Shown piece by piece: positions 24,534 to 34,191 of a DNA stretch of 64,000 nucleotides. Source of the DNA: Metabacillus bambusae (GTDB taxonomy: Bacteria; Bacillota; Bacilli; Bacillales; Bacillaceae); NCBI RefSeq assembly GCF_017497975.1, contig NZ_JAGDEL010000006.1, forward strand, positions 124,001 through 188,000. The letters are read 5' to 3'. The notes below the pieces were generated by a model. That model saw only the letters and a program-made list of their open reading frames with translations. It made no database searches and was not told the origin of the DNA. Position 1 is the stretch's first letter. Each line of letters starts with the position of its first letter. A program made the position numbers and the translations under genes.

Positions 24534-26744
24534 TTAATGATTAGTAACCCTAAGCGTATCTTCACCTACAAAATATCCCCCATTTTCTAATGAGCCTGTT
24601 ATGGATACCTCAATTTCCCCAGACTCACCGTTAAGTGCACTAATAATGTCTTGTTGATTAAACTTAACAGTGTTTCCTTTTAGTACTCCAGATATTGTTT
24701 TATTGTTAATACTCATTTTTACGGATGTTATTTTTGATTCTAAAGCTGTATTCACCTTTGCTGTTACTGAATTTTCACTACTGTTCTTATTTGTCTTTAG
24801 CACGTTAGGCGACACTTCCACATTAATTTGTGAAACAACATACATATTTGGTACAGAAGGATTTTTCATGCCATTACCTAGATAAAAGCTTGTATGTGGC
24901 GGCTGATTATAGGCTACATTTTGCCATGAAACACCTAAACGATAAACGCGATCATGCATTAGTGTGTAAATTCGTTGATTCGTCATGTTTGTTGTTGTAT
25001 AAATTCTTAGCTCACTACTATCTGCCGCTCTCCACATTGCTTCTTCACGCCAGTCACCAAATAGATCGGCCTGCAAGCTCGGATTGCCCTTCGTCCAGTT
25101 ATTAGATGCTGAACCTTCTGCAGTTAGTAGATTAACTGTTGTATTGTTTTCATAATCCCATTTATCAATTTTACCTGTTCCATAACCTATAGACTCATCC
25201 CAATTATGGTCTAGGAGCTCACGCGATAAGTCGCCATCCCACCAAATGCCAAAATTCGTTGATGAAGGCATCGCTTCTGTTATTAATTCTCCAGAACTTG
25301 AGTATATGCCACCTCTTGCCCAAACCTCTTCACCTTCATAGCGAGGATCAATATCAGCTGACATTCCTCTTCCAGTATCTCTTCCTGTAAAGATTCCCCA
25401 AAGAACTTCTCCTGAATCAGCATCTCTGTACTCCATTCCATATTCAGAGCTTTTATCTTCATGCACTTGAAATACTTCCAAACCGGGATGATTTGGATTT
25501 AAATCACCTAAATGCATGGCATCACCATGACCTAAACCAGTTGTGTATAACCCGGTACCATCATCATCAATTGCCATTGCACCATAAATGATTTCATCTT
25601 TTCCATCATCATCCACATCTGCAACACTTAAATTATGATTCCCTTGACCCGCATAGTCTTCGTTGCCTGGAGTGTCACTATCAAACGTCCACTCCTTCGT
25701 CAATTTCCCATCGCGAAAATTATAGGCTACTAGCATTGTTTTTTCATAATAACCACGCGCCATAATGAGACTTGGTCTTTCACCATCAAGGTAAGCAATA
25801 CCTGCTAAGAAGCGATCCACACGATTTCCATATCCATCGCCCCAATCCGTTACATTTCCTCTTGCTGGTTCAAAATCAGTTGTCACAATCTCCTGACCAG
25901 TTTCTCCATTAAAAATCGTAAGGAACTCAGGCCCTTCCAATACTCTGCCTTCTGCATTTCTATAATCAGCATTCGGGTCACCAATAACCTTACCTGCAGC
26001 ATCCGTCGTTCCATCAGCAGTTTTTAACGCGACCTCTGATTTACCATCCCCATCAAGGTCATAAACCATAAATTGCGTATAGTGGGCACCGGCTCTTATA
26101 TTTTCCCCAAGGCCAATCCTCCATAAATGGCTTCCATCCATCTCATAAGCATCGACAAAGACCTCACCAGTCACACCATTTCTCGAATTATCTTGTGAGT
26201 TCGAAGGATCCCATTTTAATACAATTTCATATTGACCATCTCCATCAAGATCACCAACACTTGCGTCATTTGCATGATAGGTATAGGATGATCCATCTGG
26301 ATTGATTCCATCAGCTGGTTTTTCTAGCGGCACTGAAAGGTAGTTTTTCCCCCAGACACCAACCTCTTTTGATTTGGATTGTACTTTACCATCCAATACT
26401 GCACGTACAGTATAAGTAGAATCCGCCTTACCTTGCTCATCAAGAAAGTTTGTGTTCGATTTAATTGGTGAGGAATTTACCTTCTCCCCATCCCGATATA
26501 GGTTGAAAGAAATATCTTCAGGTTCATTTCCTAACAATCTCCAACTTATAAAAACACCATTTTCTACTTTTACAGCTACTAAACCTCGATCTAAGAATTC
26601 CAATTGATAATTTTTATAGGAAGTATCATTACCCGGTGTGCTGTTTGCCATTGTTGCTTGAGGCGCAAACAGTGAAGCAGTAAATATTGAGCAAATTAAA
26701 AATTTACTTGTTTTTCTTAATCGATTTTCTGTTTTATTAAACAT
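24534..26744 (-). CDS. yesW: Secreted rhamnogalacturonan lyase (PL11, YesW-type)
   Basis: The 736-residue protein has a signal peptide (LICSIFTASLFAPQATMANS), then the PL11 body. It begins with a fibronectin-like part (YQLEFLDRGLVAVKVENGVF), followed by an eight-bladed propeller with repeated calcium-binding loops (DASVGDLDGDGQYEIVLK, DVDDDGKDEIIYG). It cleaves rhamnose-galacturonate bonds of RG-I by beta-elimination. B. subtilis YesW is about 620 residues. Here a C-terminal Ig-like extension of about 110 residues is present (from YVVSQINVEVSP). ATG 26744 has TGGAGG 6 bases upstream. An in-frame TTG upstream lies in a cre-like site and was rejected. Confidence 0.9.
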   Translation of the reverse strand: MFNKTENRLRKTSKFLICSIFTASLFAPQATMANSTPGNDTSYKNYQLEFLDRGLVAVKVENGVFISWRLLGNEPEDISFNLYRDGEKVNSSPIKSNTNFLDEQGKADSTYTVRAVLDGKVQSKSKEVGVWGKNYLSVPLEKPADGINPDGSSYTYHANDASVGDLDGDGQYEIVLKWDPSNSQDNSRNGVTGEVFVDAYEMDGSHLWRIGLGENIRAGAHYTQFMVYDLDGDGKSEVALKTADGTTDAAGKVIGDPNADYRNAEGRVLEGPEFLTIFNGETGQEIVTTDFEPARGNVTDWGDGYGNRVDRFLAGIAYLDGERPSLIMARGYYEKTMLVAYNFRDGKLTKEWTFDSDTPGNEDYAGQGNHNLSVADVDDDGKDEIIYGAMAIDDDGTGLYTTGLGHGDAMHLGDLNPNHPGLEVFQVHEDKSSEYGMEYRDADSGEVLWGIFTGRDTGRGMSADIDPRYEGEEVWARGGIYSSSGELITEAMPSSTNFGIWWDGDLSRELLDHNWDESIGYGTGKIDKWDYENNTTVNLLTAEGSASNNWTKGNPSLQADLFGDWREEAMWRAADSSELRIYTTTNMTNQRIYTLMHDRVYRLGVSWQNVAYNQPPHTSFYLGNGMKNPSVPNMYVVSQINVEVSPNVLKTNKNSSENSVTAKVNTALESKITSVKMSINNKTISGVLKGNTVKFNQQDIISALNGESGEIEVSITGSLENGGYFVGEDTLRVTNH

Positions 26745-26768
26745 AAAAAACCTCCAGATTAGATTAAA

Positions 26769-26783
26769 ACGAAGCGCTTTCAA
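26769..26783 (-). promoter_or_regulatory. cre-like site before yesW
   Basis: The minus strand reads TTGAAAGCGCTTCGT, matching the catabolite-responsive-element consensus WTGNAANCGNWNNCW with one mismatch. It sits just before the yesW ribosome binding site, where CcpA could act as a repressor or roadblock. Confidence 0.65.
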
Positions 26784-27112
26784 TTAATACCAGATTTAAT
26801 TGGTGAAAAAGTCTTCCATCCTAGTTTTTTTGCATAGGTGTGAAAAACAAACTATTTTGTTTATTGTAAAAACTAGTTCTTTTCGCTAAAATAATAATAG
26901 GTTATAGTACCTATTCTATACAAACTCACCAGATATAGAGATTAGGTTATTCTTGCCACTTTCCTCCTTCCCTTCATTTTGAAAAACCCTAATGAAAGAC
27001 TCCTTTATAACCTATCTGAATCTTTTTTTACAAACAACCACACTTTTTTGCTTCACCATTTTTATTACCACTTTGCACATTCTTGAAAATTGAGAATTTT
27101 TTGTTAAAGGGG
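26784..27112. other. Intergenic, promoter region of yesW
   Basis: AT-rich, with no gene seen. The yesW promoter is expected in the left part. I could not fix -35/-10 boxes. Confidence 0.4.
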
Positions 27113-27158
27113 ATACCCCTACCTAACTAAGAAAATGATTAGGATATTAGGTAGGGAT
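27113..27158 (-). terminator. Hairpin downstream of yesL
   Basis: ATACCCCTACCTAA and TTAGGTAGGGAT form a long stem directly after the yesL stop. The T-richness is on the plus-strand side, so its strength as a yesL terminator is uncertain. Confidence 0.5.
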
Positions 27159-27162
27159 CTTT

Positions 27163-27798
27163 CTATTTTTGGAGAGCAAACTCTTCTTGCTTTTTCTCAA
27201 TTTTTGAAAAAGCGAGAAGTGCAGACCACATAATTACAAATGCGGAGAGGCTTCCGCAAAAAATTGGAATTAATCCGGGAATGGTTATCATTAAGAAATA
27301 AATTGCAACTGTCCCAATTACCATCATGATCGTTGGTAATGGATGTAAAATCATAATAATAAACGAGTTTTTTATTGCCTGAAAAATCTTTGTTTCATAA
27401 TGGACAATGACTGGGAAAAAATAAAAAGATGTTAAGACATACCCTAAAAAGATCATTAACAATGGAAAATATATCAGCCTTATCAATCCATTTGCTTCCC
27501 TAACAATAGATAGATCAAAATATAATATATATCCAATGACAAACATTATGATCCCTATAACATTACTTTTCTTGAACTCTTTCTTATATGAGGTTAGAAA
27601 TGTTTTAAAAACAGGGATATCTGTTTCTCCCATAATCAACTTTCGAATCACTGCAAGCATAGCTGTGGTTGCTGGAAAAAAACCAAAAACGATTAATCCA
27701 ACAAGTGTAAATACAATCCATAATAAGTTTATATATGCTAGTTTCATAATCCATTCTGAAATTTTATAAAAGCCACCTGCTAACCCATTCATTTGCAT
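27163..27798 (-). CDS. yesL: YesL-family membrane protein (DUF624)
   Basis: The protein has 211 residues and about five membrane segments: FTLVGLIVFGFFPATTAMLA, VIGIIMFVIGYILYF, YFPLLMIFLGYVLTSFYFF, TIMMVIGTVAIYFLM and IPIFCGSLSAFVIMWSALL. This matches DUF624/YesL, whose members accompany carbohydrate-import loci. A role in transport or regulation is inferred from that association only. AAGGAGGAG lies before the ATG. It is 99 bp downstream of the deacetylase gene and probably the last gene of that transcript. Confidence 0.85.
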   Translation of the reverse strand: MQMNGLAGGFYKISEWIMKLAYINLLWIVFTLVGLIVFGFFPATTAMLAVIRKLIMGETDIPVFKTFLTSYKKEFKKSNVIGIIMFVIGYILYFDLSIVREANGLIRLIYFPLLMIFLGYVLTSFYFFPVIVHYETKIFQAIKNSFIIMILHPLPTIMMVIGTVAIYFLMITIPGLIPIFCGSLSAFVIMWSALLAFSKIEKKQEEFALQK

Positions 27799-27897
27799 TC
27801 ATATCTCCTCCTTATCAGTTTGTGTCGTTACAAAAGACGCTATAAAAAACGAAATATCAATTTTCAATAAGTTTTTGGACTATTTAAATTCAAATGT

Positions 27898-28698
27898 TTA
27901 TATTAATGCCACTTGACTCCCGCCAGGTACATTCACTATATTCCCATCAACACTTAGCCACACAGACAAGGCTGATGGATTATAGACAAATTGACTGTCT
28001 GCAGAAAACTTCAGGTTTTGAAAGGCATTCATATAATCAACCATTTCAATATTTGTTGCATACCAAATATCATTTCGATTGCCGACAAATTGACAAAAAC
28101 TTTCGATTAGTTCCCAGTTTTGGTCATTGTCAAACTCATAGCTATGTCCCCATACATACATCATGTAGAGGTATTGTTTTTTGTGAAAATTTATAAAATC
28201 TTCTGCGAGCTTCATTAAATTCTTATTGTGATGGCAGGTTGGATTCCATTCAAAAAAATCATCAGGCATTGAAAACTCACCTGTTGAATAAACAGTTCTT
28301 CCATACTCTATACCGAGATATGGTAGAACCTCTTTAATAAGACGATTGTAAGAACCGTTCGGATAGGACAACCCTCTAACGGGATACTCGACTATTCTCT
28401 CTAAACCTTTACGGTCGTCGATTATTTCCTCAATTAATTGTTCTTTTGGAGATCTTGCAATTGTTGGATGTGTAACGGTATGGGTAGAAACCTCGTGACC
28501 GTAGTACAACTCTTTTATTTCCTCCTGTGAGATGCGATCTCCCACTCCTAATAACCCAGAATTTATATGAAATGTTCCCTTTATCCCATAGTGATTTAAG
28601 ATGTCTACTAATTTCCTATCAGCTGCTCTTCCATCATCATAGCTTAATGTTAATACTTTATGTTTTCCTTCAGGGAATGCTAACATTACTTTTGGCAT
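27898..28698 (-). CDS. Polysaccharide deacetylase family protein (NodB homology)
   Basis: The 266-residue protein lacks a signal peptide. NodB motifs are visible: SYDDGRAADRKL (metal Asp), HEVSTHTVTHP (metal His pair) and RGLSYPNGSYN. The family hydrolyses acetyl esters or N-acetyl groups. Between yesU and yesL in a pectin locus, a likely substrate is an acetylated rhamnogalacturonan oligomer in the cytoplasm. That is inference from context. It lies 25 bp after yesU and has GGAGAGGG before the ATG. Confidence 0.85.
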   Translation of the reverse strand: MPKVMLAFPEGKHKVLTLSYDDGRAADRKLVDILNHYGIKGTFHINSGLLGVGDRISQEEIKELYYGHEVSTHTVTHPTIARSPKEQLIEEIIDDRKGLERIVEYPVRGLSYPNGSYNRLIKEVLPYLGIEYGRTVYSTGEFSMPDDFFEWNPTCHHNKNLMKLAEDFINFHKKQYLYMMYVWGHSYEFDNDQNWELIESFCQFVGNRNDIWYATNIEMVDYMNAFQNLKFSADSQFVYNPSALSVWLSVDGNIVNVPGGSQVALI

Positions 28699-28723
28699 TC
28701 TATTTCCCTCTCCTTATGTACGT

Positions 28724-29437
28724 TCATATCAACTTCTTTTGTTTTGACAAAAGTGCCTCATGAACTTGAAAATTACTATATGCTGCCTTCATTGGAGCCA
28801 TTTGTCGAAACCCAATTTTCCCTTCGGATAATATGCTTCCAAATTCGGTTCCATCATCCTCCCATTCTAGTACAGGTAATTGATTGATCGTAAATTGAAC
28901 GATTCCTTCATATTTAATTAGCTTCATATTATATGGTGGTATTGCATCCTCTACAGGGGGCAAGGGATCCGCTCCAATAGCTGCTAAATGAAAACCATAG
29001 CTTTTCCGCAAATTACAAGTTCGAAATGATCGTTCATCAGCATGCTTGTGTCGAAAATAGGATAAATGCAGGGCATTAATTGCTCCTGAATGATATTCAG
29101 GATACTTACCATTTCTTTTAGGGAGGTTAGGACTGAACAAATCTTCACCATTACGACCTGTTGCAGCAAAAAATAGCATACAAAGACCTGGTTCTCTAAT
29201 CGGATAAAATTCCCATTCGATGATTACTTTATCTGGAAAGTTAATTGGGCACCAAAATACCCAATGAGAATTATCTCCATGTACTGATGGATCTAATTTA
29301 TTTTCTAACTGAAGACGATTTTCTTCAAAACTAACTCTTGCTTCACCTTCTATTAACCAATCAGCAATATCATTGGTTGATGACAATGAATTTTTATATA
29401 TTCTTTTTCCTCTTTCAAAAAAATAGCTGTGCATCAT
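28724..29437 (-). CDS. yesU: YesU-like protein (DUF1961)
   Basis: The 237-residue protein is DUF1961, a beta-rich concanavalin-like fold. Visible blocks are WVFWCPINFPDKVIIEWEFY, LCMLFFAATGRNGEDLF and YHSGAINALHLSYFRHK. In B. subtilis yesU lies in the rhamnogalacturonan cluster. Its biochemical activity is not established. ATG 29437 has GGAGGG upstream and gives MMHSYFF. An in-frame TTG extension was rejected. Confidence 0.85.
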   Translation of the reverse strand: MMHSYFFERGKRIYKNSLSSTNDIADWLIEGEARVSFEENRLQLENKLDPSVHGDNSHWVFWCPINFPDKVIIEWEFYPIREPGLCMLFFAATGRNGEDLFSPNLPKRNGKYPEYHSGAINALHLSYFRHKHADERSFRTCNLRKSYGFHLAAIGADPLPPVEDAIPPYNMKLIKYEGIVQFTINQLPVLEWEDDGTEFGSILSEGKIGFRQMAPMKAAYSNFQVHEALLSKQKKLI

Positions 29438-29652
29438 AAAACAATTCCCTCCGTATACACAAAAAATTAAATGGATAAGCATTTCGAACTTTCTATTTTC
29501 TAGTTTATTAAAAACAATAAACGTTTTTAACTAATCCTCTTTTATTTCATTCATCCATTATTGTAATTGAAATAGTTTTACAGATCGTTCATAGGTTGAA
29601 AAGGGGGCACATTCCTCTAGTAATCTATCAAATATATAGACGACTAAGAAAC

Positions 29653-32058
29653 CTAACTGTCCTTTTCTATCTCCAGCAACTCTTTTTCTTGATGCAATTT
29701 CCGATATTGGCTTGGCGGTATACCCATCTGCTTTTTAAATATTCGATTAAAATAGCTATGACGATATCCGACAGCTTCAGCAATATCATTTATTTTCATT
29801 GTGGAATGTAACAGTAATTCCTTTGCTTTTTGAATCCTTATATCTGTTAAATAATCAATGAAGTTAATACCGACAATTAGTTTGAAAGCCTTACTTAGAG
29901 AGTAAGGGTTTGTACCAGCTTCCTCAGCACAACTATCTAAAGAAATATCATTCATATAATTTTCTTGGATCAATAAAACCACTTTTTCTACGATTCTTTT
30001 TAATTCCATATTCATTCTGCCTTCAAGTCTCTGATTAAAAGGGAGGATGATCGATTCTATAAACCATTTTGTAAATCTTTCAATTGTATGGACCTGTGCA
30101 AGCTCCTCAAACATATCTTTACCATTATATAAATCATGAGGATGGATGCCTGCATGCAAAATTTCATGCTGGATACTACTATACAATTGCCTTACTCCCT
30201 GTTGAATATTAATCTCATTTCTCCCATTCTCGGCAATTCCTTCAATAAACTGATGAATTAATTTTTCAATTTCCTCAATTTGCCCCATTCTTATCGCTTG
30301 AATAATTTCTTTTTCAACTGCAAATGGATAGCGAAAACTATTTATATCCTTTAAAGAACCCATTTCCTGGAGATCGATGATTTGATTTTTATTTTCAAAA
30401 ATTCGAAGACGTTTCCACTTGTCCATTTCTTCAAAAAGATAATGGACTTTTTTAATGCTATTTGTAGATTCGCTTATTGACACAATTACTTGCAAGTTGA
30501 TAATTTCATTCACTGCATCTATTACCTTATTAGCAAATCGTTGAATATCTTCATTAATCATCGTTCCAGAAGGATAAACCACTAATACCCCCACTGAAAG
30601 ATCAGAGAACTTGATCACATTATACTGTTCAAAAATCTCACCAGCTAACTCTTCCATTATATTGGCAGTTAAAAAGGTGACAAGACTTTCATCATTATTT
30701 GAAAAACGGTCTTTTGATTCAAACAACCCTGTTAATTTAACATCAAGCGCAATATATTGATGATTTTCAACTACCCATCCATAACTTTTCATTCGTTTTA
30801 CTAAATCTTCTTCTTTATAATGTGAAAAATATCCTTGAACAAGCTGTACAACAAAGCTATTCTTTATTTCTGTCACCTGTTCTGATAAGCGATTTTGTAA
30901 TAAATGACTCCTTTGTGATAGTTCTTCCCATTGTTGTTCAATTAATAAAAATTCATCTTTTCCGGTAGGTTTCCATTTTTCAGTTGTTTCGTTCATCAAT
31001 TTACACATTAAATTTCTAATTGGTGTATAAATTCGATAAGATGCAAACCAAGACATAATAATAGCTAAAATAAGAGCAGATGCACTAATAATTAATATGA
31101 TTCTCGAAACAATAACGAGTGGTTCCGTAATTGATGACATTGGCGCCGCTGATACATATTTCCAATCTGAATCAACTCTAGATAAATGACCTAAAGAAAC
31201 CGAATAGATTTGATTATCAAAAGTAAATTGAAACGATTCTTTATTGTCATCATGGTTTGTTAACTTATTTTTTAAAGCGCTTACAAACGATTGGTCATTT
31301 GTGTTATTTGCTGAAAGTATGACCTCATTATCACGATTCAAAATAAATGTAGCGCCTTTCCCATAAGGTGTTAGAGTTTTTAATAAATCGAGTGCTTTAT
31401 CCCTATGAATTGTAATAATAATTGAGCCAAAAGGATGTTTACTAGCTGCAGGGATCGTATGAATTAAAGCTAAACTTGATTCATTTTGATCTTTTCCTGG
31501 ATAATGACCCCAATATATGTTTCTACCCTCTAAAGTCTTGTGAAATTTGCTGATTTCCTGTTCATTTAAAAGCTGATATTCAGTATTAAACAAGATCTTT
31601 TTTTCTCCCTCTATATAAAGGTCAACATCTTTAATAAGAGGATGTGTTCCTTGTAAACGCACTAGTGTTTTTGAAATATCATATGATTCTGTAAATTGTT
31701 TAACAAGGTCTATGTTTCTTAATGATTCTCCAAATTGAGGTTCGATCGCCCAACGTGATGCCGAATACTCCAAATTCCTAAATTGTTCATCAATATTTTT
31801 TGCTCTTTGCTCAATTTGATCTCCATGAAGTTTACGGAGCTCGTCCTCCACTGCGCCAACAGCAATCCAGTAAATAAGAACTCCAGTAATTAATCCTGGA
31901 ATACTGGCAATAAGCAAAATAAGGATAAAATTTTTCTGATAATGACTAATGCTCCAATTGATTTTTTTTAGATGGTTGCCTACACTCCTTATCCCAATTA
32001 AATCCCCCCTAATCCAACATAAAACAACATTTACATTGCCTATTATGTCACATTTCAA
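29653..32058 (-). CDS. yesS: Membrane-bound AraC-family regulator (YesS-type)
   Basis: The open frame of up to 801 residues has two membrane segments (about 43-65 and 327-350) flanking an extracellular sensor domain. A HAMP-like and middle region follow. The C-terminal pair of AraC helix-turn-helix motifs (about 695-795) includes ISLDSCAEEAGTNPYSLSKA and INDIAEAVGYRHSYFNRIFK. YesS-type proteins activate pectin-use genes in response to a carbohydrate signal. The start is unclear. The only standard start codon is TTG 32058, without a ribosome binding site. A strong AGGGGGG lies 5 bases before an in-frame ATT at 31998. Confidence 0.87.
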   Translation of the reverse strand: MKCDIIGNVNVVLCWIRGDLIGIRSVGNHLKKINWSISHYQKNFILILLIASIPGLITGVLIYWIAVGAVEDELRKLHGDQIEQRAKNIDEQFRNLEYSASRWAIEPQFGESLRNIDLVKQFTESYDISKTLVRLQGTHPLIKDVDLYIEGEKKILFNTEYQLLNEQEISKFHKTLEGRNIYWGHYPGKDQNESSLALIHTIPAASKHPFGSIIITIHRDKALDLLKTLTPYGKGATFILNRDNEVILSANNTNDQSFVSALKNKLTNHDDNKESFQFTFDNQIYSVSLGHLSRVDSDWKYVSAAPMSSITEPLVIVSRIILIISASALILAIIMSWFASYRIYTPIRNLMCKLMNETTEKWKPTGKDEFLLIEQQWEELSQRSHLLQNRLSEQVTEIKNSFVVQLVQGYFSHYKEEDLVKRMKSYGWVVENHQYIALDVKLTGLFESKDRFSNNDESLVTFLTANIMEELAGEIFEQYNVIKFSDLSVGVLVVYPSGTMINEDIQRFANKVIDAVNEIINLQVIVSISESTNSIKKVHYLFEEMDKWKRLRIFENKNQIIDLQEMGSLKDINSFRYPFAVEKEIIQAIRMGQIEEIEKLIHQFIEGIAENGRNEINIQQGVRQLYSSIQHEILHAGIHPHDLYNGKDMFEELAQVHTIERFTKWFIESIILPFNQRLEGRMNMELKRIVEKVVLLIQENYMNDISLDSCAEEAGTNPYSLSKAFKLIVGINFIDYLTDIRIQKAKELLLHSTMKINDIAEAVGYRHSYFNRIFKKQMGIPPSQYRKLHQEKELLEIEKDS

Positions 32059-32067
32059 TCATAAAAA

Positions 32068-32081
32068 GAAAGCGGTTTATT
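32068..32081 (-). promoter_or_regulatory. Possible cre-like site near yesS
   Basis: AGAAAGCGGTTTAT (plus strand) has the GAAAGCG-TTT core of a CcpA site but differs from the consensus at two or three positions. It lies just before the yesS coding region. Confidence 0.35.
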
Positions 32082-32113
32082 AAAAATGGGACAATCTTAT
32101 TACTACGTATACA

Positions 32114-32235
32114 AAGAGGCTGACTCAAAAGGGTCTGGCACCTCCCAACATTACTAATATATAGTAGCCTTTAACGTTTAAGGTGCTATACATTGTGTTG
32201 GAGGGGTCTGACCCTTTGGTTTTGAGTCACCCTCT
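32114..32235. repeat. Long inverted repeat between yesS and lplC
   Basis: The left arm starts AGAGGCTGACTCAAAAGGGT and includes CACCTCCCAACA. The right arm contains TGTTGGAGGGGTCTGACCCT and TTTGAGTCACCCTCT. The arms pair almost end to end over about 35 bp. The centre is CCTTTAACGTTTAAGG, itself near-palindromic. It could fold as one large hairpin downstream of lplC. It resembles dispersed Bacillus repeats I have seen, but only one full copy is in this window. Confidence 0.7.
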
Positions 32236-32244
32236 TCCTTTCAA

Positions 32245-33135
32245 TTATCCTTTTACAGATCCTAATAACATTCCTTTTGCAAAATGCTTCTGAAGGAAAG
32301 GGTATATGATCAAAATCGGTAATGTTGCCACGACAACGACTGCAAGCTTCAATGATTGCTCTGGGGGTTCAACATATTCACCACCCATTGAGGTCGGATC
32401 GTTTAACATCGTTTGTGATAGGAGAATGATTTGTTGAAGCAATACTTGTACAGGCCATTTCGTATTGTCATTGATGTATAATAATGCACTAAAGAAATCA
32501 TTCCAAATGGCTACGGCATAAAAGAGCGCAAAGGTTGCAAGCACTGGTTTTGATAGTGGGAGCATTATTCTCCAGAAAATCCCAAATTCAGTACAACCAT
32601 CAATTTTAGCTGACTCTTCTAATTCTAATGGAATATTTTGAAAAAATGTTTTGACAATAATTAAATTAAACGGATTAATCGCTAGAGGTAATATCAATGC
32701 CCAATAGGAATCCAATAACCCCAATGATTTTACCACTAAATAGGTAGGGATCATGCCTCCGCCAAATAGCATTGAAAATATAATGAGATTCATAATTGTA
32801 CTACGTCCCATTAAATGTTTTCTTGAAAGCGGATATGCCATCGTAAAGGTAAAAAATAGACATACAAGTGTTCCTACCACTGTTACACCAATCGATACTA
32901 AAATGCTGCGTGTAAATGTACCTGTAGAAAAAATATATTTATAGGATTCTAGTGAAAATGTTTCAGGAATGAGAAAAAAGCTTCTTCTCGTTAATTCTGC
33001 CTCTGTAGCAAATGATCCAGCAATAATATATATGAATGGACAAACCATTAACAATCCGATTATCCCTAAAAAAATAAAGTTAAATACATCAAATACTCTT
33101 CCCGCTGGAGTATTGTGCATTTTTGGCATCGCCAT
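32245..33135 (-). CDS. lplC: ABC transporter permease, LplC/YtcP type
   Basis: The 296-residue CUT1-family permease has six membrane segments. The cytoplasmic EAA loop reads LELEESAKIDGCTEFGIFWRI. With LplB it would form the membrane channel for rhamnogalacturonan oligosaccharides. The length matches LplC (about 295 residues). AGGAGG precedes the ATG. It starts 30 bp after lplB, in one operon. The ATPase (MsmX-type in Bacillus) is not encoded here, as is usual for this class. Confidence 0.9.
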   Translation of the reverse strand: MAMPKMHNTPAGRVFDVFNFIFLGIIGLLMVCPFIYIIAGSFATEAELTRRSFFLIPETFSLESYKYIFSTGTFTRSILVSIGVTVVGTLVCLFFTFTMAYPLSRKHLMGRSTIMNLIIFSMLFGGGMIPTYLVVKSLGLLDSYWALILPLAINPFNLIIVKTFFQNIPLELEESAKIDGCTEFGIFWRIMLPLSKPVLATFALFYAVAIWNDFFSALLYINDNTKWPVQVLLQQIILLSQTMLNDPTSMGGEYVEPPEQSLKLAVVVVATLPILIIYPFLQKHFAKGMLLGSVKG

Positions 33136-33165
33136 TTGTAAGCACCTCCTCTAAATTTAAACCAA

Positions 33166-34149
33166 CTAAAAGATCCCGTCTTGTCCCAATTTCTTCGCAA
33201 GCTTGTTTGCACCTAAAACAAGAATGATGCCGACCACTGATTTAAACAAGCCTACTGCTGTACTATAACTATATGCACCTTGTGTAATCCCCACAAAGTA
33301 AACATAAGTATCAAATACATCAGCAACACTGCGGTTTAAAGAATTAGACATTAAGAAAATTTGTTGAAACCCTGTATCAAGGAAGTTTCCAAGTCGCAAT
33401 ATAAGTAAAACTACTATTGTACTTCTAACAGCTGGGAGTGTGACATGCCACAATCTCCGAAACCGTCCTGCTCCGTCTACAATGGCTGCTTCGTACTGTT
33501 CTTGGTCAACAGTAGCTAAGGCTGCTAAGAAAATAACAGTTCCCCAACCTGTTTCTTTCCAAATGATTTGCCCCATAATTAATGGACGAAACCACTCAGG
33601 AGATGATAAGAAATTAATTTCCTTCCCATAAAAGTAAGAAACGATCTCATTTATTACACCACCACTAGTAGTAAAAAAGATATACGTAATACTTGCAATA
33701 ATGACCCATGACATAAAATGGGGTACATATATAAATGTTTGTACAGTTCTTTTATACGAATTAATCCTTAATTCGTTTAATAAAAGTGATAAGATAATTG
33801 GAGCTGGAAAGAAGAATACTAAATCTAATACGGCCAAAATAAAGGTATTTCTTAATAATCTAAAAAAATCTGGGTTTTGGAAAAAGTCTATAAAATTTTC
33901 AAATCCAACCCATTCACTGCCAAGCACACCTTTAAACGGAGAATAATCTTGAAAAGCAATGACAATCCCCCACATTGGTGCATATTTAAAAATAAGGAAA
34001 TATAATATTCCAGGAACTAATAACAGATACAACCATCTATCCCTTTTCAATCGTTGCAGTCTTGTAATTGTTGTTGTTTGTTTTTCACTCAATAAATTAG
34101 TTGAGTGACTGAAATCCTGTTTGACTTTTTGAGTTTTTAGAAAAGCCAC
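33166..34149 (-). CDS. lplB: ABC transporter permease, LplB/YteP type
   Basis: This 327-residue CUT1 permease has a cytoplasmic N-terminus, the conserved segment RLKRDRWLYLLLVPGILYFL, further membrane segments, and the EAA loop VDQEQYEAAIVDGAGRFRRL. It pairs with LplC. The length matches LplB (about 318). The start is GTG, preceded by GGGAAGGGAG. It is separated from lplA by about 200 bp containing a MITE-like insert and a hairpin, so expression is probably lower than that of lplA. Confidence 0.9.
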   Translation of the reverse strand: MAFLKTQKVKQDFSHSTNLLSEKQTTTITRLQRLKRDRWLYLLLVPGILYFLIFKYAPMWGIVIAFQDYSPFKGVLGSEWVGFENFIDFFQNPDFFRLLRNTFILAVLDLVFFFPAPIILSLLLNELRINSYKRTVQTFIYVPHFMSWVIIASITYIFFTTSGGVINEIVSYFYGKEINFLSSPEWFRPLIMGQIIWKETGWGTVIFLAALATVDQEQYEAAIVDGAGRFRRLWHVTLPAVRSTIVVLLILRLGNFLDTGFQQIFLMSNSLNRSVADVFDTYVYFVGITQGAYSYSTAVGLFKSVVGIILVLGANKLAKKLGQDGIF

Positions 34150-34191
34150 TTTCGCTCCCTTCCCTTCTTTGAGTACGATTATTTTTTAATA

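Noticed and set aside
32114-32235. Possible CRISPR or tandem array
   Set aside because: There is a single inverted pair with no repeated unit-spacer pattern. No cas genes are in the window.
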